A DNA stretch of 64,000 bases from Saccharopolyspora gloriosae (GTDB taxonomy: Bacteria; Actinomycetota; Actinomycetes; Mycobacteriales; Pseudonocardiaceae). The notes beneath the pieces were generated by a model. That model was not told the origin of the DNA. It saw nothing but the letters and a program-made list of their open reading frames with translations, and made no database searches. Every line of letters begins with the position of its first letter. Position 1 is the first letter of the stretch. The position numbers and the translations under genes were made by a program. This document shows, piece by piece, positions 44,367 through 53,348 of this stretch. The DNA is taken from assembly GCF_014203325.1 (NCBI RefSeq), contig NZ_JACHIV010000001.1, positions 2,295,501 through 2,359,500 of the forward strand, in the 5' to 3' direction.

Positions 44367-45341
44367 ATGCCGGATGTCGCCGAGCTGAGGGCGCGCACCG
44401 AACCGCAGCTCCTGCTGACCTCATTGCTGGGGGACCACTGGTACTGGCGCGACGAGCACATCCCGTCCGCCGCGCTGATCCGGTTGCTCGCGGAATTCGG
44501 CGTCGGAGTGGACAACGCCAGGGCGACGATGCGCAGGCTCGCCGCGAAAGGACTGCTGACCACCTCGCGGGTCGGCCGCACCACCGCCTACGGCATCCCG
44601 CCGCGCACCAGCGACGTCATCGTCGACCGCACCTACCGGATGCTGACCTTCGGCGGCGAGGCCCCGGAGTGGGACGGGATGTGGACGATCGTCGCCTTCT
44701 CGGTGCCCGAGCAGGCCCGCGACGTGCGCACCGCGCTGCGCTCCCGGCTGCGCCTGCTCGGGTTCGCGGCGCTCTACGACGGGCTGTGGGTCACCCCGCG
44801 CGACCTGGCGGGCGCCGCGGGTGAGCTCGTCGGCGAACTCGGCATCGAACGCGCGACCGTCCTGCGCGCCACCGAGGTGCCCGGCCTGGCCGCGGGCGGC
44901 CCGTCCGCCGCGTTCGACCTGGCACCGCTGGCGCAGGAGTACCGGGACTTCCTGCACCGCTACGAACCGCTGCGGGCGAGGCTGTCCGAAGGGCGGATCG
45001 AACCCGCCGAAGCGCTGCGCCGGCGGACCGAACTGCGCGTGGACTGGCGGGGCTTCCCGGAGCGGGACCCCGACCTACCCGCCGAGATGCTCCCCGACGA
45101 GTGGCGGCGGGCCGACGCGCAGCGGCTGTTCCTGGAGATCTACGACCGGCTCGGACCGCTGGCGGAACTGCGGTTCCGGCAGGTCCTGGCGGAGTCGGAC
45201 CCGGAGCTCGCCGAGCTCGCCTCGCACCACGACAGCGAGCTGATCGCGAAGCTGCACGCCGACCTCGGCGACCACCGCGCCCGCGGCGACACCCCGTTCG
45301 AACGAGCCGTGACGGCCCGCCGGCTCAACGCCCTGGAATGA
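44367..45341 (+). CDS. PaaX-family transcriptional repressor
   Basis: A 324-residue regulator with the three PaaX parts: winged helix (SAALIRLLAEFGVGVDNARATMRRLAAKGLL, residues about 30-60), central domain (WDGMWTIVAFSVPEQAR) and C-terminal domain (EIYDRLGPLAELRFRQVL). PaaX proteins commonly respond to aryl-CoA esters such as phenylacetyl-CoA. That would fit control of the divergent CoA-transferase/dehydratase operon by its own aryl-CoA product, an inference. AGGAGGGG lies just before the ATG. Confidence 0.9.
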   Translation: MPDVAELRARTEPQLLLTSLLGDHWYWRDEHIPSAALIRLLAEFGVGVDNARATMRRLAAKGLLTTSRVGRTTAYGIPPRTSDVIVDRTYRMLTFGGEAPEWDGMWTIVAFSVPEQARDVRTALRSRLRLLGFAALYDGLWVTPRDLAGAAGELVGELGIERATVLRATEVPGLAAGGPSAAFDLAPLAQEYRDFLHRYEPLRARLSEGRIEPAEALRRRTELRVDWRGFPERDPDLPAEMLPDEWRRADAQRLFLEIYDRLGPLAELRFRQVLAESDPELAELASHHDSELIAKLHADLGDHRARGDTPFERAVTARRLNALE

Positions 45342-45379
45342 GCCGGGCGTGCCCGGCGGGCGTCCTGCGCGGGCTCGGT

Positions 45380-45751
45380 TCAGCGGCGGGTGGCGCAGGT
45401 GATGCACGTGCTCGCGGCCGGAAGGGCCTCCAGGCGGGCGGGCGCGATGTCGTCGCCGCAGCCCTCGCAGCGCCCGTAGGAACCCTCCCGCACGCGGATC
45501 GCCGCCCGGTCCAGCGCCTCCAGTTCGCGGGTGGCGTCGGTGAGCAGTCCGTGCAGCTGGGCGCGCTCGTAGGCGATGGTCGCGCCTTCCGGGTCGTGCT
45601 CGTCGTCGGTGCCCGTCCAGGTCGAGACCTCCCGGACGGACGTCAGCTGCCGCCGCAGGGACTCGATCCGCTCCAGCGCCCCGGCGCGCTCCGCGGCCAG
45701 CAGTTCCCGCGCGCGAGCGGGTTCGGGGCCGCCGGTGGTCGGCTCGTCCAT
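45380..45751 (-). CDS. DksA/TraR-type zinc-finger protein
   Basis: A 123-residue protein with an N-terminal coiled-coil (RARELLAAERAGALERIESL) and a C-terminal four-Cys zinc finger (YGRCEGCGDDI, then CITC). DksA-type proteins act in the RNA polymerase secondary channel. Actinobacterial short forms may do so or may only share the finger. The ATG at 45751 fits homology; longer in-frame starts exist upstream but overlap the neighbouring promoter. Confidence 0.85.
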   Translation of the reverse strand: MDEPTTGGPEPARARELLAAERAGALERIESLRRQLTSVREVSTWTGTDDEHDPEGATIAYERAQLHGLLTDATRELEALDRAAIRVREGSYGRCEGCGDDIAPARLEALPAASTCITCATRR

Positions 45752-45915
45752 GACCCGCCAACACCGCCGCGCCGTCGCGCTATTCCCGGTCAGAGCCTCG
45801 GGCGTGCCGGTCGGCGTGGAGATCCGGGCGCCGGTCCGCGCCGCCCTCCGGGGGAATTCGGGAGAGCATCGCGAAAAGCACCACCTCGCGCTGATCCACT
45901 GCGTACGCTCAACGC

Positions 45916-48789
45916 ATGCCGCCGGTTCAGGTGAACGGCCCACCGGTGTCCGCCGAGCGCGGACTGAGCTTCACCGTCCTCGGCCCGCTGCGAGCCTGGC
46001 GCGGCACGACGCCGCTGGACCTCGGCCCGGTCCGCCAGCAGGCGTTCCTGGCCGGGTTGCTGCTGCGGCCGGACGTGACGGTCAGCAGGCAGCAGCTGCT
46101 CGACGCGGTGTGGGGCGAGGAACCGCCGGGCACCGGGCTCAAAGTGGTGCCGGGCTACGTCTACCGGGTGCGCAAGAGCCTCGGCGTCGACGCCGTCATC
46201 AGCGGCGACCGCGGTGGCTACCGGTTCCACGGCGACCGGGTGCGGGTGGATTCGGTGCTGCTGGAAGACCTCGCGGGACAAGCCCGCGCGGCGCATCGCA
46301 CGGGTGATCTGGCGGCGGCGGTGCAGCTGTGCGGCGACGCGCTCGCGCTGTTCGCGGGCGAACCGCTCACCGGGCTTCCCGGTCCGTTCGTGGTGAGCCA
46401 GCGGCGGCGCTGGACGGAGCGGCGGATCGCGCTCGCGCAGCAGAAGGCCGACTGGGAGCTGCGGCTCGGCCGCCACGCCGAGGTCGTCGAGGAGCTGTCC
46501 GCGCTGCTCGCGGCGCACCCGGACAACGAGACCCTGGCCGCGCTGCTGATGCGCGCGCTGCACGACGGCGGCAGGCGGGCCGACGCGCTCGCGGTGTACG
46601 CCGAACTGCGCCACCGGCTGGTGGAGGAACTGGGCGTCGAACCCGGCGCGGAGACCCGGCGCGTGCAGCAGGCGGTGCTGCTCGGCGAAGACCTCACGCC
46701 CCGCGCGACCGTCCGGCGCGGGGCCGCGCGCGACGAGCTCCCGGCCGACGTCGGCGACCTCGTCGGCCGCGATCGAGAACTGGCGCTGCTCACCGCATCG
46801 GCGAAAGGCGGGGCGGTGGCGGTCGACGCCGTGGACGGCGTCGCGGGCTCCGGGAAGTCCGCGCTCGCCGTGACGGCGGCGCGGGCGCTGCGCGCCGAAT
46901 GCTCCGGCGGCTGCTTGTTCGTGGATCTGCACGGCCACAGCGAGGTGCGCGACGCGTTGGCGCCGCAGCGGGTGCTGCGACGACTGCTGCGCGCGGTGGA
47001 CGTCGAGGACGGCGCGATCCCGGACGACGTCGACGAGCTCGCGGCGCGGTGGCGATCGGCGACGATGCCGCTGCGGCTGCTGCTGGTCCTCGACGACGCG
47101 TCGAGCTCCGAACAAGTGCGTCCGCTGCTGCCCGCCGGTCCCGGCAGCAGAGTGCTGGTGACCAGCCGCGGACGGCTGACCGGGTTGGACGTGCGGTGCC
47201 GGATCTCGTTGGGGCCGCTGGACGTGGACGCCGCGCAAGGACTGCTCGGCGGCATCGTCGGCACCCCGTCCACGGATCGGGACCGCGCCGCGGCGCGCGA
47301 ACTCGCCCGGCTGTGCGGGTGGTTGCCGCTGGCGCTGCGCATCGCGGGGGCGAGACTGCAGCACCGGCCGATGTGGACCTGGGACGACCTGGTCTCGCGG
47401 CTCTCCGACGGCGACGCCCGGCTCGGCGAGCTGACAGCGGGGGACCGCAGCGTGGAAGCGGCGTTTCGCCTGTCCTACCACCGGATTCCCGGCATCGAGC
47501 AGCGCGCGTTCCGGGCGCTGAGCCGCGCGCCGTCCGCCGAACTGGACCGCATCGCGATGGCGGCGATGCTGCACTGCGCACCCGCGCGCGCCGGTCGGGT
47601 GCTGGAGAACCTGGTGGACGCGAACCTGGTGCAGCAACCCGCCGTCGGCCGGTACCGGCTGCACGACCTGGTCGCCGTGTTCGCGCGGCGGCTCGCCGCG
47701 GAGCACCCCGCCGAGACCGCCGCCGCCGACCGCAGGCTGCTCGAACTCCACCTGACCGCCGCCCGCCGAGCCGTCGACTGGAAGCGCACGGGACGACCAG
47801 ACGAGCCGGGTACCGGCCCGACGCCGTTCAGCGGGATGCGCGACGCGGTCGAATGGCTGAACTCGGCAGGTGATCTGTCCGACGTGGTCTCGCACGCCGT
47901 GGCCACCGGCAACGTGGACCACGCGTGCCTGCTCGCGGAGGCGGGCGTCGACTACCTGCTGCGGCGGGGACGGATCCACGAGTGCCGGGCCGCGGTGGAG
48001 ATCGCGCTGGAGCACGTCGCCGACGCCACCGAGCGGCGGATGATCGCGGCGCTGCGCTTCTGGCTCGGCTGCGTCGAACTCGTCCAAGGACGCCACGAGC
48101 AGGCGCACCACTGCTACCGGGATGCGCTGCACACCGCCAGGAACCTCGGCGACCGCTGGGAGGAGTCCCGCGCCCTGGGCGCCTTGGGCGTGGTGGCCGG
48201 GTTGTCCGGGGCCAAGCACGAAGCGGTCGACGCGTTGAGCGAAGCGCTCGAAGCGGCCGTCGAGCTGGGCGACGAGTGGCTGATCGAACGCGCGGACTCG
48301 TACCTCGGCTACCTCCAGCACGTCGACCACCGTCACGAAGAGGCCCTCGAACGCTTCGAGCGCATCCACGCCCTGGGCGAGAAGCTCGGGAGCTCCGCGA
48401 TGATGGCGCGAGCGCTCTGCTACACCGGCAGCGTGCACCTGGTCGTCGGCCGCTTCGCCGAGGCGGCGTCCGCGCTGCGCCGAGCCGTCGACTCCGCCGA
48501 AGAGCTCGGCGATCTCGTGCTCTACGCGGCAAGCCTGTCCCGGCTGGGCACGGCCGAGTACGAGCTGGAAGACCGGGCGGCCGCGCTCGACTCGCAGCGC
48601 CGCGCGCTGCAGGCGTTCCCCGCGGACGGTCCGACCTCGGTGGCGTTGGAGATGCACCAGCGCTTGGCCGACACCTGCCTGCGAGAAGGACACCACGACG
48701 AGGCCCAAGAGCACTTCCGCTCCACGCTCGCCCTAGCGGAGACCGGCCCCACCGAACGGATCACCGGCCTTCGCGACGTGTTCTTGTGA
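45916..48789 (+). CDS. AfsR/DnrI/RedD-type SARP regulator with NB-ARC and TPR domains
   Basis: A 957-residue multidomain regulator: an OmpR-like DNA-binding domain (residues about 15-100; VSRQQLLDAVWGEEPP), a bacterial transcriptional activation domain (about 105-250), an NB-ARC ATPase with P-loop VDGVAGSGKSALA near residue 310 and LLLVLDDASSSEQVR as Walker B, then tetratricopeptide repeats to the end. AfsR-type proteins integrate signals to switch on secondary metabolism. No biosynthetic cluster lies beside it, so targets may be remote. Repeat G follows the stop. Confidence 0.92.
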   Translation: MPPVQVNGPPVSAERGLSFTVLGPLRAWRGTTPLDLGPVRQQAFLAGLLLRPDVTVSRQQLLDAVWGEEPPGTGLKVVPGYVYRVRKSLGVDAVISGDRGGYRFHGDRVRVDSVLLEDLAGQARAAHRTGDLAAAVQLCGDALALFAGEPLTGLPGPFVVSQRRRWTERRIALAQQKADWELRLGRHAEVVEELSALLAAHPDNETLAALLMRALHDGGRRADALAVYAELRHRLVEELGVEPGAETRRVQQAVLLGEDLTPRATVRRGAARDELPADVGDLVGRDRELALLTASAKGGAVAVDAVDGVAGSGKSALAVTAARALRAECSGGCLFVDLHGHSEVRDALAPQRVLRRLLRAVDVEDGAIPDDVDELAARWRSATMPLRLLLVLDDASSSEQVRPLLPAGPGSRVLVTSRGRLTGLDVRCRISLGPLDVDAAQGLLGGIVGTPSTDRDRAAARELARLCGWLPLALRIAGARLQHRPMWTWDDLVSRLSDGDARLGELTAGDRSVEAAFRLSYHRIPGIEQRAFRALSRAPSAELDRIAMAAMLHCAPARAGRVLENLVDANLVQQPAVGRYRLHDLVAVFARRLAAEHPAETAAADRRLLELHLTAARRAVDWKRTGRPDEPGTGPTPFSGMRDAVEWLNSAGDLSDVVSHAVATGNVDHACLLAEAGVDYLLRRGRIHECRAAVEIALEHVADATERRMIAALRFWLGCVELVQGRHEQAHHCYRDALHTARNLGDRWEESRALGALGVVAGLSGAKHEAVDALSEALEAAVELGDEWLIERADSYLGYLQHVDHRHEEALERFERIHALGEKLGSSAMMARALCYTGSVHLVVGRFAEAASALRRAVDSAEELGDLVLYAASLSRLGTAEYELEDRAAALDSQRRALQAFPADGPTSVALEMHQRLADTCLREGHHDEAQEHFRSTLALAETGPTERITGLRDVFL

Positions 48790-48813
48790 GTGTTGTCCGA
48801 GACTGCCATCTGC

Positions 48814-48995
48814 GGCCTGCGTAGCGGGTCGGGTAGCGGAACCTCAGCGGCTTCCTCGCTGCGGGATCGATTTCTGATGTAGCACCCCTGCACGGCGAAA
48901 TCGCTGTCCTCGCGAGGAAGCCGCTGAGAACCCGCCGGTGGTCGTTCTGCTCAAGCTGGTCACTGCTCAGCGGCTTCGCCGCTGACAGGACAACG
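48814..48995 (+). repeat. Palindromic intergenic repeat, copy G
   Basis: Full copy. Long-stem arms CTCAGCGGCTTCCTCGC (48843-48859) and GCGAGGAAGCCGCTGAG (48912-48928) pair perfectly. The inner loop is the CGATTTC/GCGAAATCG type shared with D and K. The small hairpin TCAGCGGC-TTC-GCCGCTGA is at 48967-48985. It follows the SARP gene and fills the gap before the PPE-like gene. Confidence 0.9.
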
Positions 48996-49185
48996 GTCAA
49001 CAACGCCGCTCGTTCGGAACGTCAAGATGGAAGAAGGGCGGTTCGCGGCGGAGGACGAGCGCGTGCGTCGTGGGCGGCGCGAGCTCGGGCGCGGGTGGTG
49101 GGGCGAGCCGGACGATCATCGTTTCATCAGGATTTCATCGGTCGCGGATACCGTTTCACCGCGTCGTATTCCGGGGTGCAGGGGG

Positions 49186-50361
49186 ATGAAGCGGGACATG
49201 GCCGACAGGGGAGATGACGAGCTGATCGCCGCGGCGTCCGACGGGGTGCAGTCCCTCGCGGACACCGCGACGGCCGTGCTGGGGCAGGGCGGGCCGGTCG
49301 GAGCGCTGGCGCAGCCCGTGGTGGACGCGCTGCGCAACGTGTGGGAGGGGTACTTCGGCTCGCCGATCCCGGAGGACGGGACGAACTGGAACTCCTACAC
49401 GCACCAACAGCTCTACGACATGCTGTGGCAGGGCGCCGACGTCGGCGACGTCGGCGACGTTGCAGGGGAATGGGAGCGGCACGGCACCGAACTGGCCGGT
49501 CACGCCGAAGGATTGCGCGAACAGCGCGGTTCGCTGGAACGGAACTGGAACGGGCAGGCCGCGCAGCGGGCCGCCGGTGAACTGGGGGAACTGGGGGACC
49601 GGACCTCGGACATCGGTGCTCGTGCCGGTACCAACGGGCAGGCGGTACGGGAGGCGGGCGACGCGTTGGCGGTCGCGCGCGACGAGATGCCGCCGCCGAC
49701 CGATTCCGCGGCGCTCACCGGCGCCGGCACCTCGCTGGGAACCGCGGCGGGCACGGTGATCGGCGGCGTCCTCGGAGCCGGAGCCGGGGGGATCGGCGCC
49801 GCTCCGGGGGCGATGATGGGGGCCGCCGTGGGCGCGGTGGCCGGGGGCATCGCGAGCGGGTTCCTCGCGAACGTCGCGTCCGCCGAGCAGAAGGCCCAGG
49901 CGGTGCACGTGATGCAGACCTACGAGCAGAGCCTGCTCGGCAGCAGCCGCTCGATCGCCGCCACGGGGGCCACGGGGGCAGGGGGAGCGTCGGGATCCGC
50001 CGGACAGGGGGAGGCGATCGCCGGGCCCGCGTCCACGAGCTCGGCGGCGTTCGCCGGCGGATCCCCGACGGGTGGCGGCACGTCTGGGGGCGGCGTGCCG
50101 TGGGGGAAGCTCGTCGGCGCCGGGCCGCTGGACGCGGCGCTGCCGCCGGGCGGGCGTGCGGGGATCGGTACCGCGGCGCTGCGCGCGGCGGCGGCGGCGG
50201 GCGCGGGCAGAGGAGGTGGCCGCGGCGGGATGATGCCGGGCGGTGCCGCGGGCCGGGACCGCGACGACGAGGGCACCGAGCACCGCAACCGGCTCCCGCT
50301 GCTCGACCAGCGGCTCTTCGAGGTCGACGAACCCGTGATGCCCCCGGTCATCGGGGAGTAA
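49186..50361 (+). CDS. PPE/WXG-like type VII secretion substrate
   Basis: A 391-residue protein. The N-terminal helical part (residues about 10-170) has GEWERHGTELAGHAEGL and a WNG turn (LERNWNGQAAQRAAGEL), the WxG-like hairpin of ESX substrates. A Gly/Ala-rich central region (TVIGGVLGAGAGGIGAAPGA) and a disordered Gly/Ser tail follow, closing with the conserved VMPPVIGE end found in actinomycete PPE-like proteins. The ATG at 49186 is preferred (GGGGG upstream), with 49198 as alternative. An EspC-like and an EspG gene follow. Confidence 0.78.
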   Translation: MKRDMADRGDDELIAAASDGVQSLADTATAVLGQGGPVGALAQPVVDALRNVWEGYFGSPIPEDGTNWNSYTHQQLYDMLWQGADVGDVGDVAGEWERHGTELAGHAEGLREQRGSLERNWNGQAAQRAAGELGELGDRTSDIGARAGTNGQAVREAGDALAVARDEMPPPTDSAALTGAGTSLGTAAGTVIGGVLGAGAGGIGAAPGAMMGAAVGAVAGGIASGFLANVASAEQKAQAVHVMQTYEQSLLGSSRSIAATGATGAGGASGSAGQGEAIAGPASTSSAAFAGGSPTGGGTSGGGVPWGKLVGAGPLDAALPPGGRAGIGTAALRAAAAAGAGRGGGRGGMMPGGAAGRDRDDEGTEHRNRLPLLDQRLFEVDEPVMPPVIGE

Positions 50362-50373
50362 CGGATCTGTCGC

Positions 50374-50560
50374 GTTGTCCTGTCAGCGGCGAAGCCGCTG
50401 AGCAGTGACCAGCTTGAGCAGGCCGACCACCCGCGGTTTCTCAGCGGCTTCCTCGCGAGGACGGCTTTTTCCCCGGAGCCACTCGGGAAAAACCGCCACA
50501 CCGGCCAGGGGCGCAGCGAGGAAACCGCTGAGGTCCGCTACCCGACCCGCTGCGCCCGCC
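50374..50560 (-). repeat. Palindromic intergenic repeat, copy H
   Basis: The small hairpin TCAGCGGC-GAA-GCCGCTGA is at 50383-50401. Long-stem arms CTCAGCGGCTTCCTCGC (50440-50456) and GCGAGGAAACCGCTGAG (50516-50532) pair with one mismatch. The inner loop is longer and altered. It lies between the PPE-like and EspC-like genes. Confidence 0.88.
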
Positions 50561-50612
50561 GAGATCGAAGACAGGCGCCCAGTCCGAGCCATTCTTCAAG
50601 GGGGAACACGAC

Positions 50613-50957
50613 ATGACTTCCGAGAACGCGTCGAAGGGCTTCCAGCTCCAGCCGGACGAGCTCACCACGCAGGTCGCGGCGCTGACCGCGATCGGCGAAG
50701 GCACCACGGGCCTGGTGAACTCGGCTGGCGCGCTGGCGCAACGGCTGCCGCAGCTCGGCACCGCGCCGCCCGCGCTGCACTTGGCGATGAAACTCCGCGC
50801 GGCCGCGGGGGAAACCGGCCTCGCCGGTGAAGTGGGCGGCGCGGACACCGGGGTGAACACGTTCCACGCCGCGCTGCAGGAGACCGTGACGGGCTACCTG
50901 GACCGCGACGCCGAGATCCAGCGGATCCTGCGCGCCGCGGGCGGGGAGCGGTCGTGA
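50613..50957 (+). CDS. EspC/DUF2580-like ESX-associated small protein
   Basis: A 114-residue, mostly helical protein (FQLQPDELTTQVAALTAIGEG; ETVTGYLDRDAEIQRIL) of the type found next to PPE and EspG genes. It lacks a WxG turn, so it fits the EspC/DUF2580 group rather than EsxA/B. AAGGGGG precedes the ATG. Its stop overlaps the EspG GTG (GTGA), so they are cotranslated. Confidence 0.72.
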   Translation: MTSENASKGFQLQPDELTTQVAALTAIGEGTTGLVNSAGALAQRLPQLGTAPPALHLAMKLRAAAGETGLAGEVGGADTGVNTFHAALQETVTGYLDRDAEIQRILRAAGGERS

Positions 50958-51772
50958 CGGCGGGCGGCACCGTGGCCGAGGCGGTGGGCGTGCGGTTCGG
51001 CCTCGTCGAGCTGGACCTGCTCGCCACGCACGCCGGAGTGCCGTGCCCGTTCCCGCTGCGGGTGCCGTCGTTCGGCCGCATCGGCGGCGAGCGCGAGGTG
51101 TTGCTGAACACGGCCGGGCAGACCTTGGGCCTGCGCGGACTGGCCGACGACTCCGGACCGACCGGCCTCGCCGCGGACCTCGTCGCGGCACTGCGCGAGC
51201 ACCGGGGTGCGGTGGACCTGGTGGTGACCGGTCCTGGCGGCACGACGGGCGTGGCGGCGCTGCTCTACCGGTCGTCGGCGCTGATCCTGCGGCGCGCGCT
51301 CGGCGCGGAGCCGGCCGACGTGGTGGCGGTGCACCGGGTCGCGGAGGACTCGCTGCTGCGGGAACTGCTCGCGGCGGTGCCCGAGCTGGACGCCGCCCGG
51401 TCGATGCCCATCGCGCTGCCCGCGCGAGCGGTCGTGGAAGCGAACCGGGAGATCGCCGACGTCGAGCACGACGCCGAGCGGCAGCGCAGGCTGCGGGACC
51501 TGGTGCGCGACCACGGCGGCGACCCGGCCCAGCTGGACCAGCTGATCAAGCTGCTGCCGAAGGTGCGCGGCCAGGGCCAGCTCGGCGCGACGCGCCGCCG
51601 CCGCGACGGCACCGCCGCGCGCGCGGGCGCCGAACTGTCCTGGGTGGACGGACCGAGGGGCCGGGTCCGCATCGGCCGCAACGGCGACTGGGTCAGCATC
51701 AATCCGCTCCGCGAAGCCGACCTGATCAGCACCTTCACCGACCTCATCGCCCACGCCCGCAAGGCCCGGTGA
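50954..51772 (+). CDS. EspG-family type VII secretion chaperone
   Basis: A 272-residue cytoplasmic protein of the EspG fold: GLVELDLLATHAGVPCPFPLRVPSFGR at the N-terminus, a central ALLYRSSALILRRALG and a C-terminal WVSINPLREADLISTFTDLI strand-helix. EspG binds PPE-type substrates and keeps them soluble before export. Here the probable client is the PPE-like protein two genes upstream. No EccB/C/D/E or mycosin gene is in the window, so this is an orphan substrate module. Confidence 0.85.
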   Translation: MTAGGTVAEAVGVRFGLVELDLLATHAGVPCPFPLRVPSFGRIGGEREVLLNTAGQTLGLRGLADDSGPTGLAADLVAALREHRGAVDLVVTGPGGTTGVAALLYRSSALILRRALGAEPADVVAVHRVAEDSLLRELLAAVPELDAARSMPIALPARAVVEANREIADVEHDAERQRRLRDLVRDHGGDPAQLDQLIKLLPKVRGQGQLGATRRRRDGTAARAGAELSWVDGPRGRVRIGRNGDWVSINPLREADLISTFTDLIAHARKAR

Positions 51773-51780
51773 GGTGCTCT

Positions 51781-51840
51781 GTCACCAGACGATGGGTCAC
51801 CAGACGATGGGTCACCAGACGATGCGTCACCAGGCGATGG
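51781..51840. repeat. Four tandem 15-bp units copying the P450 stop region
   Basis: GTCACCAGACGATGG occurs at 51781, 51796, 51811 (last base C) and 51826 (one change). The rightmost unit is the last codons and stop of the P450 gene on the minus strand (PIAW-stop). The 15-bp period keeps the frame, so four successive Trp-stop pairs follow each other. Confidence 0.9.
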
Positions 51841-53038
51841 GGAGTTCCTTCACGCCGTAGATCGCCTGGTAGGTGGCGAAGTCGACGTCCTCGTGCGGGA
51901 TCGCGAGGTGCAGGTCCGGGAAGCGGCGCAGCAGCGCGGGGAAGGCGATGCGCATCTCCATCCGGGCCAACGGGGCGCCGATGCAGTGGTGGATGCCGTG
52001 GCCGAAGCCGACGTGCGGGCTCGCGCTCCGGGTCACGTCGAGCCGGTCCGGGTCGTCGAGCAGCCGCGGATCCCGGTTCGCCGCCGGGAGGTTGAACGAC
52101 ACGAGGTCGCCGCGGCGGATCGTGCTGCCCTCGAACTCGACGTCGCGGGTCGCCATCCGGGGTGAGCCGCTGTTGAGGACGCTGAGCCAGCGCAGCAGTT
52201 CCTCGACGGCACCCGGCACGGCGTCCGGGTCGTCGCGGACGAGCCGGAGCTGCTCGGGGTGGCGCAGCAGCGCGAGGGTGCCGAGGCCGAGCATGTTGGA
52301 GGTCGTCTCGTGCCCGGCGACCAGCAGCAGGTTGGCGATGCCGACGAGTTCGGCGTTGGTCAGCGCCTCGTCGTGCTCGCGGATGAGCATGCCGATGAGG
52401 TCGTCGCCGGGCTGCTGCCGCGCGCGGTCGACGAGACCGGCCATGTAGGCGAGCGACTGCCGGGACAGCTCGACCTTCTCGTCCTCCGGCGCGGTGGTGT
52501 CGAGTTGGCGGTTGGTGCGCTCCTGGAATTCGGCCTGGTCCTCGGCGGGAACTCCGAGCAGTTCGCAGATGACCAGCGAGGGGATCGGCAGCGCGTAGTG
52601 CGCGACCAGGTCGACCGGCGGGCCGTGCTCTTCGAGGGCGTCGAGGTGCTGCTCGACGATCTCCACGATGCGCGGTTCCAGGCGGCGCATGCGCCGCACC
52701 GTGAACTCGGGCGTGAGCATCCGGCGCAGCCGCGTGTGGTCGGGCGGGTCCAGCGCGAGCAGGTTGCCGCTGCGGTCACCGGAGAGCTGGCGGGGGTCGC
52801 GGCGCTGCCCGCCCAGGTCCTCCGGGCCCCAGCCGTTGCGGAAGGCGTCGGCGTCGCCGAGCATCCGGCGCACGTCGGCGTGCCGGGTGAGCAGCCACGC
52901 GGAGGGGCCGAACGGCGTCGGCACCTGCATGATCCCGTCCCGGCCGCGCACCGCCGCCACGTCCGGCGCGGGGCCGAATCCGGTTCTGCGGGTGGAGATC
53001 GGCGTGCCGGTGGGTCCGTCGGTCGGTTGCTGGGTCAC
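51827..53038 (-). CDS. Cytochrome P450 (CYP107/105-like)
   Basis: A 403-residue soluble P450: I-helix VAGHETTSNMLG near residue 240, ExxR as EELLR near 280, PERF-region substitute DDPDRLDVTR, heme loop FGHGIHHCIGAPLAR near 345. The GTG at 53038 is chosen because AGGAG lies 5 nt upstream; a GTG at 53044 overlaps that site. It has no ferredoxin beside it, unlike the P450 at 13.6 kb. It could use the ferredoxin-reductase genes at 57 kb or 12 kb. The substrate is unknown. Confidence 0.92.
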   Translation of the reverse strand: MTQQPTDGPTGTPISTRRTGFGPAPDVAAVRGRDGIMQVPTPFGPSAWLLTRHADVRRMLGDADAFRNGWGPEDLGGQRRDPRQLSGDRSGNLLALDPPDHTRLRRMLTPEFTVRRMRRLEPRIVEIVEQHLDALEEHGPPVDLVAHYALPIPSLVICELLGVPAEDQAEFQERTNRQLDTTAPEDEKVELSRQSLAYMAGLVDRARQQPGDDLIGMLIREHDEALTNAELVGIANLLLVAGHETTSNMLGLGTLALLRHPEQLRLVRDDPDAVPGAVEELLRWLSVLNSGSPRMATRDVEFEGSTIRRGDLVSFNLPAANRDPRLLDDPDRLDVTRSASPHVGFGHGIHHCIGAPLARMEMRIAFPALLRRFPDLHLAIPHEDVDFATYQAIYGVKELPIAW

Positions 53039-53082
53039 GCGCACTCCTGGTCCATGATTCCATTGCCGATGATAATCGTAAA

Positions 53083-53094
53083 TCAGTTGACTGA
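53083..53094. promoter_or_regulatory. Candidate operator upstream of the second P450
   Basis: TCAGT-TG-ACTGA lies 45 bp upstream of the P450 start, in a short AT-rich segment, and overlaps the direct repeat TGACTGACT. A regulator site is possible; nothing else supports it. Confidence 0.3.
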
Positions 53095-53158
53095 CTCAGG
53101 TGATTCGACGGTACTCGGCTTTCACCCCGTCGTCCCGGTTAGGCAGAGTTCTCGGTCC

Positions 53159-53337
53159 GTGTCCTGTCAGTGGCGAAGCCGCTGAGCAGTGACCGCCTAA
53201 GACACCGGCACCGCCGCGGGTTCTCAGTCGTCTTCTCGCGAGGACGGCTTTTTTCCTCGTGGCGGAGCCACTAGGGAAAAAGATCCCGCAGAGAGGAAGC
53301 ACCTGAGGTTCCGCCACCCGGCCTCTACGCAGGCCGG
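53159..53337 (-). repeat. Palindromic intergenic repeat, copy I
   Basis: The small hairpin TCAGTGGC-GAA-GCCGCTGA lies near 53166-53184. The long-stem arms CTCAGTCGTCTTCTCGC (53223-53239) and GAGAGGAAGCACCTGAG (53290-53306) are mismatched in the middle, like A and F. The inner GTGGC-GGA-GCCAC stem is intact. It sits downstream of the SDR stop on the minus strand. Confidence 0.85.
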
Positions 53338-53348
53338 GGCCAGGGGCG

